From the NCBI GenBank assembly GCA_027030605.1, contig JALVEV010000160.1, forward strand, positions 1 to 10,144: a stretch of DNA of 10,144 nucleotides, read 5' to 3'. This document shows, in pieces, positions 1 through 7,326 of the stretch (the first letter of the stretch is position 1; every line of letters starts with the position of its first letter). The DNA comes from Campylobacteraceae bacterium. Its GTDB lineage: Bacteria > Campylobacterota > Campylobacteria > Campylobacterales > Sulfurovaceae. The notes below the pieces were generated by a model. It searched no databases. It was given only the letters and a program-made list of their open reading frames with translations, and was not told the origin of the DNA. Position numbers and translations under genes: made by a program.

Positions 1-571
1 GTCTATCTATCATTCCTACCATAATAACCTTATACTCTTCAAAATTAAAATCATCTACCATAGTACCATCTATAGGTGAACCTTGAGGTATGGTTATCTC
101 TTTAAAAGAGAACTCCTCATCAGGAGAGAGTAATCGGTCAACCAGTTTGGTAGTTACAGGTTTGTGAATAATATTATGAAGACGGGTTGCACTTACTTGA
201 TAGAGGTCAATAATACGCTTTGCTCCTGCCATTTTTAACTTTTGTGTAGTATGTACTGAATCTGATAAAGCGATAATAATTGTTTTAGGAAAGAGTGCAT
301 GAAGGGAGAGTGTTAAAAAAACATTATAGTGTTTATCTTCTAAAACACAAACCAAGTAGTCATCCTCTTTGACCTCCAACTCTTTTAGTGCATCATCATC
401 AGTAATATCAATCTGTTTTATATCAATATACCCATCTTCTTTAGCCTGTAGATAAGCTTCATCACTTGAAAGCACCAAAGTCAAATGTAAATTTTCATAA
501 CTCAACTTTTTAGCAACAAAAGAAGAGTTTTTACTATAACCAAACATAAATGCCCTCTTTTTATATGCCAT
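1..571 (-). CDS. TrkA/RCK-domain NAD-binding-type protein, 3' end missing
   Basis: Partial gene, 190 codons visible, running off the left edge. The conceptual translation has a Rossmann-like RCK_N (TrkA-N) region at about residues 6-148 (start MAYKKRAFMFGYSKNSS; later KMAGAKRII, a pattern typical of RCK domains where the channel upstream has KLAGADHII). The beginning of an RCK_C (TrkA-C) region follows at about 154-190 (FKEITIPQGSPIDG). The glycine motif is degenerate: G-Y-S-K-N-S where GxGxxG is expected, so nucleotide binding may be altered. No membrane segment is seen, so it is probably a cytoplasmic regulatory subunit. The start is chosen because AAGGAG (578-583) lies 6 nt upstream of the ATG. 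The gene overlaps the end of the upstream K+ channel gene by 11 bp, implying translational coupling and probably a joint complex. An exact family name is not claimed; more domains may lie beyond the edge. Confidence 0.8.
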   Translation of the reverse strand, partial: MAYKKRAFMFGYSKNSSFVAKKLSYENLHLTLVLSSDEAYLQAKEDGYIDIKQIDITDDDALKELEVKEDDYLVCVLEDKHYNVFLTLSLHALFPKTIIIALSDSVHTTQKLKMAGAKRIIDLYQVSATRLHNIIHKPVTTKLVDRLLSPDEEFSFKEITIPQGSPIDGTMVDDFNFEEYKVIMVGMIDR

Positions 572-2117
572 AGTTTGCTCCTTGAAATGAATCTTTAAAG
601 TGCCTAATACTCGCCTCTCTTCCCATTAACAATAGAATATCTTTTTCATTAAGCACTCTTCGTTTATCTGGATTGAAAACAAATTTACCCTTTAAGCCTC
701 GTTGAATACCAATAAAAAGAAGTTTATAACGCTTAAAGTCTATCTCCTCAATCTTTAACCCAACCAACTTTTCATGTTCAACCAACATAACCTCATCTAG
801 CTGAGCAAGATGTCTTCCTGTTAATATAGCATAGATAGCCTGATACATAACAGGTTGAGTAATGGCTGCAAGTAGCATCTTATTTGCTACAACATTTGGA
901 CGTATGATATGGTCTGCACCTGCTAACTTACACTTTTTGGCTATACTCTCATTGGTCGCACGTGTAATCACTTTTATATTTTTAGAGAGTGCTTTAGCAT
1001 TAAGAATAATATAGACATTTGCAACATCACTACCTGTTAGTGCAAAGAGTGTAATATCTGCATACTCTAAATTAAATTTAGAGATAACATCATGTCTACT
1101 TGCATCTTCATGAATGGCTCTATAGCCCTCTTTAGATGCCTCCTCTACTCTCTCTTTCTCTTTCTCAATAATAATATAGTCATCACCTAACTCTTGGGCA
1201 TAATTTCTTAAAAACATTCTAGTCATCTGTCCATAACCACACAAAATCATAAACTTACCTGTTTTATTTATCTCCTCAACTAAACGGTTCTCTTTTAGCT
1301 CATCTAACTTTTCAGAAAAAGAGGAGACAATAACCGAAGTAACAAATGAAATCATAGCAATACCAGAGATAATAACCAACATTGAAACAATACGCCCCTC
1401 CATTGTTACAGGAGAGATATCACCATAACCAACAGTTGAAATAGTAATTAATGCCCAGTAGAGTCCATCAAAAAGAGAGCTTATATCTGGATTACTCTTC
1501 TCTTCAAAGACATAGATGGCAATACCTGAGGTAAAGACAATAAAGAGTAGTAAAAAGAGAAGTGTAAAGAGTTCAAACTTTTTAGTTGCCAATACCTCAA
1601 CAAACTGATGAATGCTTTTAGTATAACGTAAAAGCTTAAAGACCCTAAAGAGTACAAAAATACGTAAAACTCTAAGAGGGCGATAGGCAGGTAAAATTGC
1701 TAAAAGGTCAATTAGTGCTGCAGGAGTGAGAAGATAGAAAAACTTTGATTTAAAGACTCCTCTACTCGCCTCCCATAGTGAAAAAGGTTTTCTAAGAAAC
1801 TTTGCTTCTCCATGTGCCTTTACGACCTCTTTTGACCAAGAGTTATGCACCCAAACTCGGGCTATATACTCAACAGTAAAAACAAAAGTTACAACATAGA
1901 GGTCAAAGAAGTCAACCCATGGTGGCATGGTATGTTTAACCTCATAAATTAAAATTGCTACAGAAGAGACAATAAGTAAAATCATAAAAATATCAAAATA
2001 TTGTTTATACTTATAGTCTGGATTTAGAAGTAAATCTGTAACAGTCTCTTTAACTCGATTATATCGTTTAGAGGTATGTATAAAAAAGGCAAATTTTAGA
2101 ATGAGTTTTTTTAACAT
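561..2117 (-). CDS. Voltage-gated-type K+ channel with cytoplasmic RCK domain
   Basis: 518-aa six-transmembrane potassium channel. Segments read from hydrophobicity: S1 about 42-60, S2 69-90, S3 127-144, S4 146-167, S5 182-204, pore helix 214-227, S6 242-266. The selectivity filter TVGYGD is at 228-233. S4 is strongly basic (R146, R149, R152, R158, K161, R164, K167), with acidic partners such as E83 in S2 and D137 in S3, so the voltage sensor looks intact. A C-terminal RCK_N domain begins at 288 (ILCGYGQMTR; acidic residue E318 at the end of the second strand) and an RCK_C domain covers about 440-510, as in ligand-gated prokaryotic K+ channels. It should conduct K+ across the inner membrane, gated by voltage and/or a ligand bound to the RCK ring. 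The start is supported by AAGAGG 8 nt upstream and a -10 box at 2149-2154. It is the first gene of an operon with the overlapping RCK-only gene. Confidence 0.93.
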   Translation of the reverse strand: MLKKLILKFAFFIHTSKRYNRVKETVTDLLLNPDYKYKQYFDIFMILLIVSSVAILIYEVKHTMPPWVDFFDLYVVTFVFTVEYIARVWVHNSWSKEVVKAHGEAKFLRKPFSLWEASRGVFKSKFFYLLTPAALIDLLAILPAYRPLRVLRIFVLFRVFKLLRYTKSIHQFVEVLATKKFELFTLLFLLLFIVFTSGIAIYVFEEKSNPDISSLFDGLYWALITISTVGYGDISPVTMEGRIVSMLVIISGIAMISFVTSVIVSSFSEKLDELKENRLVEEINKTGKFMILCGYGQMTRMFLRNYAQELGDDYIIIEKEKERVEEASKEGYRAIHEDASRHDVISKFNLEYADITLFALTGSDVANVYIILNAKALSKNIKVITRATNESIAKKCKLAGADHIIRPNVVANKMLLAAITQPVMYQAIYAILTGRHLAQLDEVMLVEHEKLVGLKIEEIDFKRYKLLFIGIQRGLKGKFVFNPDKRRVLNEKDILLLMGREASIRHFKDSFQGANYGI

Positions 2118-2148
2118 GGGAAGAACCTCTTATTGAAATATTTGTCGT

Positions 2149-2154
2149 ATTATA
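2149..2154 (-). promoter_or_regulatory. -10 box of the K+ channel operon promoter
   Basis: On the minus strand the hexamer reads TATAAT, preceded by TTACTT. The expected transcription start is about 2142, giving a leader of roughly 25 nt that contains AAGAGG before the channel ATG. No consensus -35 is seen at 16-18 bp, which is common for the housekeeping sigma factor in Campylobacterota. The hexamer falls in the -35 zone of the divergent helicase promoter. Confidence 0.65.
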
Positions 2155-2172
2155 AAGTAATTTTTCTATTTA

Positions 2173-2181
2173 TGCTATAAT
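2173..2181 (+). promoter_or_regulatory. Extended -10 box of the helicase promoter
   Basis: TGCTATAAT is a consensus extended -10 (TGn plus TATAAT). The expected start is near 2188, giving a leader of about 27 nt. The sequence just before the helicase ATG (TTCAAGAAAT) has only a weak Shine-Dalgarno match, so translation may rely on the A-rich leader. The element lies 21 bp from the opposing -10 box, so the two promoters are back to back. Confidence 0.65.
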
Positions 2182-2214
2182 CTAACTTACTAAAACATAA
2201 AGAATTCAAGAAAT

Positions 2215-5067
2215 ATGGCAAAAAAAAAGAAAAAACAGACAATCAAGATAAACAATAAAATTAAAGAGCTAATGGGTGGAGAACCTTTTGATGAGGGGAT
2301 TAAACATCTAAGTGATGACATTTTAGTAGAGCTTACTATGTTACTTGACCTAAAAGTGGCAATGCTAACTAAAAAAGAGATGGTTCGTGCCTTACGTCAA
2401 GCTTGGTCAGAGGGTAACACCCAACTACGACTACATATTGTAAACTTCCTTGACCAGATGAATCTGAAAAAAGCACAACATGATGAGAGTGATAAAGTCT
2501 CCTATATTGTCTCTCTACTACAAGAGCATGAACACACTAAAGAGGAGGAGCAACAGATTCTATCTGCGTTTGTAGATACCAAGTTCAGTAAGATTAACGG
2601 TGAAAAGATTGCTAACAAACTTAACTATATTCGTCAACAGAAACGTATGAAGCTTTGGGAAGAGAGACTTGATGTAAGCTTTAACTCTCTTTGGGAGATG
2701 GAGTTCTACTACTCTTATGAGTTTGCAATGCATGAAGAGACCTTTTTTAAGTCACTACTCACCACGACAGCTTCCATTGAAAACAACCTTTTACTTCATG
2801 AGGATAATGCGTTTATTCAAAAAGAGTTAGAGGCATTTAAACTCTCAGCTATTGCTAAAAAAGAGGAGGAGATAGAGGCTTTTTTAGAGATTGTCAAGAG
2901 CGACCACAAATACCTCTCACAAAGTGAAGTCACTAAACTAATTCGCTCTATGCCACCTGAGGATTCACTCTATGAGATAGATATTCCCCTCTCTATTATT
3001 CAAGAGATTATTGCTATGATTAATCCAGAATATCGGGTAACTATGCAAGGAAATAATATTATTGTAGCGATTGATAAGAGCTACTCTCTTTATGGGAAAG
3101 AGCTTCCCTATACTGCTGTAGTCTCTTACGCTAGAGCCTTTCTCTACCAACATATTTGGAAAGAGAAACAGCTTCCTATTGCCTCTGACCTTACTTTAGT
3201 CAAACAAGATATGAAACAGCATTTTGAACAGAGCATTCAAGATATTGAGGAGGAGCTTTTTGAGTTAGCAGAGGGGCTAGAGATAGAGGATGAGGTAGTT
3301 GAGAAGTATATTTTACAATTTATTGAGCCACAAGTTACTTCATCTAAAAATCTTAAAATAAAAGAGAAGGTTAAACGACGCATCGTCTACCACTTTATGG
3401 AGTATATTCGCCCACTAAAGGAGAAGAAGCGTAAAGAGGAGTTATTGGCTAAGACCATTCGAGATTTTAAAAACCTCTTTCCTTTGGCTAGATTACTTAA
3501 CCGTGAAATTATTTTTCATGTGGGACCAACCAATTCGGGAAAAACCTATGAAGCCCTCAAAGTGTTAGAGGAAGCTGAGACAGGTTACTACCTTGCACCT
3601 CTACGTCTTTTGGCACTAGAGGGTTATGAAAATCTTAAAGCTAAAGGGGTTGGAGTCTCTCTTATTACTGGTGAAGAGGAGATTATTGATGAAGAGTCTA
3701 CGCATATTAGTTCTACTATTGAGATGATGAACAACACTGTTGATGTAGATGTCTGTGTCATAGATGAGATACAGATGATAAACGACCGTGACCGTGGTTG
3801 GGCGTGGGCAAATGCACTCATTGGGGCTCCTGCTAAAAAAGTAATTTTAACTGGTTCATCTGATGCTTTAGATGCAGTCACTGAACTCTGTGAATACTTA
3901 GAAGAGCCACTAACTGTAAAACATTTTGAACGTAAAAATGAGCTAAAACTTCTAACTCATCCTACTTCTATAAAAGAGATAGAGAAAGGGACAGCAGTTA
4001 TCGCTTTTTCAAGACGAGATGTTTTAGGGCTACGTCAACAACTATCACAGAAGTATGAGGTCTCAGTAGTTTATGGAAATCTCTCTCCTGAAGTGCGGCG
4101 TGAAGAGGCTCGTCGCTTTAGAGAAGGAAAATCTGATGTGTTAGTAGCAACAGATGCTATTGCCATGGGGTTGAATCTACCTATTAAAACTATACTTTTC
4201 TCAAAAGATAATAAATTTGATGGATTAAGAAGACGTGAACTGTTACCAACAGAGGTTGCACAGATTTCTGGACGTGCTGGGCGTTATGGATTAGAAGAGG
4301 TTGGGTACATTGGTGCATTAGATGGAAAAACATTAGAGACCATACGCTCTAAATTTTATCAACCTTTACCAAAACTAGAGCTTCCCTTTTCAGTCATGGC
4401 AAGTTTAGAACATGTTATGCTCATTGGTGAGATTTTAGAGACAGAGAATCTCTCTACCATCTTAAACTTCTTTGCTGAAAACATGGAGTTCGAGGGGCCT
4501 TTTGTAGCAGCGAACATAGACTCTATGTTAGAGATTGCCTCTATTGTCGATGAGTACCGTTTAGATTTAAAAACACGATTTCACTTAGCATGTGCCCCTG
4601 CTTCTATCTCTTCACCCTATATTGAGTCGGTATTCCACCGATACATCAAACAGATAGAGGCAAACCAACCTGTAAAATACATTCCACCAAGAGACCTACC
4701 AAAGGTTGCCCAAACAAATGAGATGATGCTCAATGCAGAAGATAGAGTACGAGAAATTTCACTCTATCTATGGCTCTCTTTCAAATTTGAAGAGCTATTT
4801 CAAGATACACAAAAGGCTCTTGATGCACGAGTACGTTTAAACAATTACATTGAAGCCTCTCTAAAGCAGGGGAACTTTATTAAAAAATGTACACGTTGTG
4901 GAAAGAGTTTAGATTTTACCTACAAGTTCTCTATCTGTGATAGCTGTTTTACTAAAGGACGACGAGGTGCAAGGTCAAATAATCGAGGGGCTAGAAATGG
5001 GGGTAATAGCTCTACTAAAGAGAGCCATACTGGTGCTAGACGTAGGTCTAGAAGAGGAGGGTCATAA
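2215..5067 (+). CDS. SUV3-family DExH-box RNA helicase with zinc finger and RG-rich tail
   Basis: 950-aa superfamily 2 helicase. The motor core shows Walker A GPTNSGKT (437-444), motif II DEIQ (517-520) and motif VI QISGRAGRYG (683-692). GPTNSGKT together with DEIQM is the signature of the SUV3 family, the ATP-dependent RNA helicases best known from the mitochondrial degradosome. A SUV3 C-terminal-like segment LYLWLSFKF is at 850-858. It is followed by CxxC-x12-CxxC (C892, C895, C908, C911), a probable zinc ribbon, and a 39-residue tail with ten arginines and many Gly/Ser, probably binding RNA. The first ~430 residues are charged and mostly helical in appearance, with no domain I recognise; this extension is long for the family. 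The gene is monocistronic, divergent from the K+ channel operon and convergent with truD (3 bp between stop codons). The family role suggests RNA unwinding or turnover in the cytoplasm; a DNA substrate cannot be excluded. It opens with a lysine run encoded by a homopolymeric A tract. Confidence 0.9.
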   Translation: MAKKKKKQTIKINNKIKELMGGEPFDEGIKHLSDDILVELTMLLDLKVAMLTKKEMVRALRQAWSEGNTQLRLHIVNFLDQMNLKKAQHDESDKVSYIVSLLQEHEHTKEEEQQILSAFVDTKFSKINGEKIANKLNYIRQQKRMKLWEERLDVSFNSLWEMEFYYSYEFAMHEETFFKSLLTTTASIENNLLLHEDNAFIQKELEAFKLSAIAKKEEEIEAFLEIVKSDHKYLSQSEVTKLIRSMPPEDSLYEIDIPLSIIQEIIAMINPEYRVTMQGNNIIVAIDKSYSLYGKELPYTAVVSYARAFLYQHIWKEKQLPIASDLTLVKQDMKQHFEQSIQDIEEELFELAEGLEIEDEVVEKYILQFIEPQVTSSKNLKIKEKVKRRIVYHFMEYIRPLKEKKRKEELLAKTIRDFKNLFPLARLLNREIIFHVGPTNSGKTYEALKVLEEAETGYYLAPLRLLALEGYENLKAKGVGVSLITGEEEIIDEESTHISSTIEMMNNTVDVDVCVIDEIQMINDRDRGWAWANALIGAPAKKVILTGSSDALDAVTELCEYLEEPLTVKHFERKNELKLLTHPTSIKEIEKGTAVIAFSRRDVLGLRQQLSQKYEVSVVYGNLSPEVRREEARRFREGKSDVLVATDAIAMGLNLPIKTILFSKDNKFDGLRRRELLPTEVAQISGRAGRYGLEEVGYIGALDGKTLETIRSKFYQPLPKLELPFSVMASLEHVMLIGEILETENLSTILNFFAENMEFEGPFVAANIDSMLEIASIVDEYRLDLKTRFHLACAPASISSPYIESVFHRYIKQIEANQPVKYIPPRDLPKVAQTNEMMLNAEDRVREISLYLWLSFKFEELFQDTQKALDARVRLNNYIEASLKQGNFIKKCTRCGKSLDFTYKFSICDSCFTKGRRGARSNNRGARNGGNSSTKESHTGARRRSRRGGS

Positions 5068-5087
5068 CTCCTATGATGTCTCTCCTC
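5054..5087. terminator. Possible bidirectional hairpin between convergent genes
   Basis: GAGGAG (5054-5059) pairs with CTCCTC (5082-5087), and inside it TCATA (5062-5066) pairs with TATGA (5072-5076) around a 5-nt loop, with an asymmetric internal bulge. The structure contains both stop codons (helicase TAA 5065-5067, truD TAG 5071-5073). No T-run follows on either strand, so intrinsic termination is uncertain. Confidence 0.3.
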
Positions 5088-6144
5088 GTAAAACATCCAG
5101 TACATTAGTTGCGTAGGAGCCTTTAGGTAGAGTAAACTCCAACTCATAGTGTGCCTTCTCTTCGACATAACGCTTTTTAATATCGGTTACCCTTACCCAC
5201 GCGTAACGTCTTGCTCCATTTTCGGCTATCTGTTCATCATAGTTTTGTTCAATAAGCCCTGCAACTTTTTGGGTTCTTGTGGTACGTTTTCCTGCCAAGA
5301 GACCAGAGGGTGCAATGTCCCACTCCTTAAAACGTTTTGCCTCCTCCTCTAAACTCTCTAACTCAAAAACTCGTCCATAAGGGTAGTGCATCATCAAGTC
5401 ACCCTCTAAAAGCTTAAAAAAGTGTGGCTGTTTTTTTGTCCCTTTTAGTGAACCTTTTGGTAGCTCAAAAACCTTTTCGGCATCCTCTTCACTAAAGGCT
5501 TCAAGCAGAAGTGAAAGCTCAATACGTTTAGAGAGCCAAGCATTAAAGAGGTGTGATTGATAGGCGTTAACAAGAAAAATTCTTGTCTTTCTATCTCGTA
5601 TCTTTAGAGTCCCATCTAAGATGGCTTTTCCCTCTTTGTAGTTGTCTCCTTGATTTCCAAAACGTTGAACTCCAAAGTAGTTAGGTACACCATTTTCTTT
5701 AACCCATTTTAGGGTTGAGTCGAGCTTGTCTTTTTGTACTCCAAGCACCTTTTTTAGACGCACTTTAAAGTGGTTTCCTTTTAGGTGACCTACTCGTATT
5801 TTGTTGTTGTGTCTGTAGGTGTTAAGAATTTTGATTTTATCATGGTTAAAGGTTTTCAACTTCTTTTCATTATCTTTTGCAGGTAGAGAGATATACTGCA
5901 TGGTCATTGCATTTTTATCTTTTAGTCCTGCGTAGCCTATATCTCGCTCTTTTATTTTACAGTATCTAGCTATCGCTTTTACCATCTCCCATGTAGTCAT
6001 ATCTTTTTTACGAACGTGTAAAATGAGGTGTTCACCCTCACCTGTAAACTCATAGAGGGGAATCTCATCGACAATAAAGTCACGACTAGAGGGGTTAAAT
6101 ATAAAGCTGTTTTTTACCTTGAGGGGATAGAGGAGTTTTTGCAT
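5071..6144 (-). CDS. truD: tRNA pseudouridine(13) synthase TruD
   Basis: 357 aa, close to the usual TruD length (E. coli about 349). TruD converts U13 to pseudouridine in certain tRNAs in the cytoplasm. The signature GYAGLKDKNAMTMQY is at 70-84, with D76 the expected catalytic aspartate. The second conserved block NYFGVQRFG is at 155-163, followed by the TruD-specific insertion region and the typical C-terminal segment LPKGSYATNVLDVLRG. The ATG overlaps the stop of the upstream small membrane protein gene (TAATG, shared A), so it is probably translated by coupling; only a weak AAG-type ribosome binding site is seen. It is the last gene of the minus-strand run, and its stop is 3 bp from the helicase stop. 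From memory, truD and thiL are also neighbours in Campylobacter jejuni, which fits this layout. Confidence 0.94.
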   Translation of the reverse strand: MQKLLYPLKVKNSFIFNPSSRDFIVDEIPLYEFTGEGEHLILHVRKKDMTTWEMVKAIARYCKIKERDIGYAGLKDKNAMTMQYISLPAKDNEKKLKTFNHDKIKILNTYRHNNKIRVGHLKGNHFKVRLKKVLGVQKDKLDSTLKWVKENGVPNYFGVQRFGNQGDNYKEGKAILDGTLKIRDRKTRIFLVNAYQSHLFNAWLSKRIELSLLLEAFSEEDAEKVFELPKGSLKGTKKQPHFFKLLEGDLMMHYPYGRVFELESLEEEAKRFKEWDIAPSGLLAGKRTTRTQKVAGLIEQNYDEQIAENGARRYAWVRVTDIKKRYVEEKAHYELEFTLPKGSYATNVLDVLRGETS

Positions 6145-6458
6145 TATTTTTTTACTTCAATCTCATTTTTCATAATTGTTTTGGTCTTTTTAACTGAATA
6201 GATATAGAGAGCAATAACACCTGCAATCAAGACTGCACCGATTAAGAAGTGATAGAGTATTAACCCTGTAGCCATACCATAGACAAAAGTCAAGATATGT
6301 TGCTTTTCAACCTTTTCATCTATGGTCATTTTGCTTTCATCTTTTCTAAAAAGCTCTACACTACTCTGCACAAAAGTAGTAAGATTAGAGAGTATAGCTG
6401 ATGACTCCTGCTTTATTTTCGAGAGGGTAGATAGTGGTTTTGATTCTTTTTTAGACAT
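6144..6458 (-). CDS. Small membrane protein of unknown function
   Basis: 104 aa, no family recognised. The first ~50 residues are polar, charged and probably helical (many Lys, Glu, Ser). Residues 54-88 form one 35-residue hydrophobic stretch (from ILTFVYGMATG to ALYIYSV), long enough for two tightly packed transmembrane helices turning near H70, or one long helix. A short basic tail follows (KKTKTIMK...). No signal peptide or cysteines. The start is supported by AAGG 6 nt upstream of the ATG and by its own -10 box at 6488-6493. The 1-nt overlap with truD makes co-expression likely. It is probably a real gene because of the ribosome binding site, tight packing and coherent membrane segment. 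It could anchor or scaffold something at the membrane, but nothing in the sequence says what. Confidence 0.75.
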   Translation of the reverse strand: MSKKESKPLSTLSKIKQESSAILSNLTTFVQSSVELFRKDESKMTIDEKVEKQHILTFVYGMATGLILYHFLIGAVLIAGVIALYIYSVKKTKTIMKNEIEVKK

Positions 6459-6470
6459 TTTTTACCTTAA

Positions 6471-6490
6471 AATTAAAAATTATTTTAATT
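6471..6490. repeat. AT-only perfect inverted repeat at the internal promoter
   Basis: AATTAAAA (6471-6478) and TTTTAATT (6483-6490) are perfect 8-bp inverted arms around ATTA. The repeat overlaps the -10 box (6488-6493) and the expected transcription start of the small membrane protein gene. It could be an operator for a dimeric regulator, or simply a product of high AT content. Confidence 0.35.
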
Positions 6491-6493
6491 ATA
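6488..6493 (-). promoter_or_regulatory. -10 box of an internal promoter for the small membrane protein and truD
   Basis: On the minus strand the hexamer reads TATAAT within TTTTAGTATAAT, in the 46-bp gap between thiL and the small membrane protein gene. The predicted start is near 6481 with a leader of about 23 nt containing AAGG. This gap is the only wide one in the minus-strand run, so truD and its partner probably have their own transcript. Confidence 0.6.
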
Positions 6494-6500
6494 CTAAAAT

Positions 6501-6527
6501 AGTGTTAAAAGTGATGATTTTCACACT
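6501..6527 (-). terminator. Possible weak terminator at the end of thiL
   Basis: On the minus strand AGTGT-g-AAAA pairs with TTTT-a-ACACT around a 7-nt loop (one mismatch), followed by ATTTTA. The hairpin spans the thiL stop codon. The stem is AT-rich and the T-run is short, so it is at best a partial terminator just before the internal promoter. Confidence 0.35.
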
Positions 6528-7326
6528 CAAAGAGTACCCCCTTGCCTTTGGCAACTTTTGCAAAAACTGTTAAAGGTACAGAGGTACGCTGGGCTATCAT
6601 CTTTACTTTATCATAGTGTTCAGGAGCAAAACTTATGAGTAGTTCATACTCCTCGCCACTCTTACCTACCTCATCACTCACCTCTTCAAAGAGAAATAGG
6701 CTAAAGCCTTGGGTAGCTAACAATTTATTGGTATCGCAAAAGAGACCATCTGAGATGTCCATACCTGCATGTAGATATTTTCTAACCTGCTTCATAAACT
6801 CTCTACGCAGTTTTGGCTCATAGAAACGTGATTTTGAAGCTATAGTCTCCCCTCTAAAAAGTGCTTCCAAATCTCGTCTGCTCTCTCCTAACTTACCAGT
6901 ATAAGCTAACATGTCACCCTCTTTTATACCAGAACGGTAAAGAGGTTTTTTTGATTCAGATATAATAGTGATACTAATATGAAGTTTATCACTAGCAATG
7001 GTATCTCCCCCAATAATCTCACAATGAAACTCTTTAGCTGTCTTCTCTAAAGCACTCAAAAGTTCATCTATCTCACTAGTGGTTATCTCTTTTGGCAAAG
7101 CAAGGGTTACCAAAGCATACTGTGGTTCAGCATTCATAGCAATCGCATCTGAAATATTGACCAACATCGCCTTTCGACCTATCTGCCACATACTCATCCA
7201 CTCACGCTTAAAGTGAACATCTTCAAAAAAGGCATCCATACTATAGAGTTTGTCTCCTACAACGGCTGCATCATCACCAATATATTTAGAGTTTAATTTA
7301 TTGATTAAATAGGCTTCTTTATTCAT
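6505..7326 (-). CDS. thiL: Thiamine-monophosphate kinase ThiL
   Basis: 273 aa; phosphorylates thiamine monophosphate with ATP to give thiamine diphosphate, the last step of vitamin B1 cofactor synthesis, in the cytoplasm. Family motifs in order: GDDAAVV (17-23), D31 and DVHF (36-39), NISDAIAMNA (57-66), GGDT (106-109), MDISDG (189-194) and GEEYELL (214-220). These are the metal- and nucleotide-binding blocks of the PurM/ThiL fold. The last block is usually GEDYEL; the Asp-to-Glu change is conservative. The protein is about 50 residues shorter than the common ~325-aa form but keeps all motifs, so it appears to be a compact functional version. Its ATG directly follows the cytochrome gene stop (TAGATG, no gap), with only a weak AAGAAGT-type ribosome binding site, which suggests coupling. 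Its function has no obvious link to the signalling genes upstream. Confidence 0.92.
   Translation of the reverse strand: MNKEAYLINKLNSKYIGDDAAVVGDKLYSMDAFFEDVHFKREWMSMWQIGRKAMLVNISDAIAMNAEPQYALVTLALPKEITTSEIDELLSALEKTAKEFHCEIIGGDTIASDKLHISITIISESKKPLYRSGIKEGDMLAYTGKLGESRRDLEALFRGETIASKSRFYEPKLRREFMKQVRKYLHAGMDISDGLFCDTNKLLATQGFSLFLFEEVSDEVGKSGEEYELLISFAPEHYDKVKMIAQRTSVPLTVFAKVAKGKGVLFECENHHF

Noticed and set aside
2965..3881. Minus-strand open frames opposite the helicase
   Set aside because: They are short, antisense to a clearly conserved helicase, have no ribosome binding site or recognisable domain, and are explained by the codon pattern of the real gene.
4920..5352. Short open frames across the helicase/truD junction on both strands
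   Set aside because: Low-complexity translations with Ser/Leu/Arg bias, overlapping two well-supported genes.
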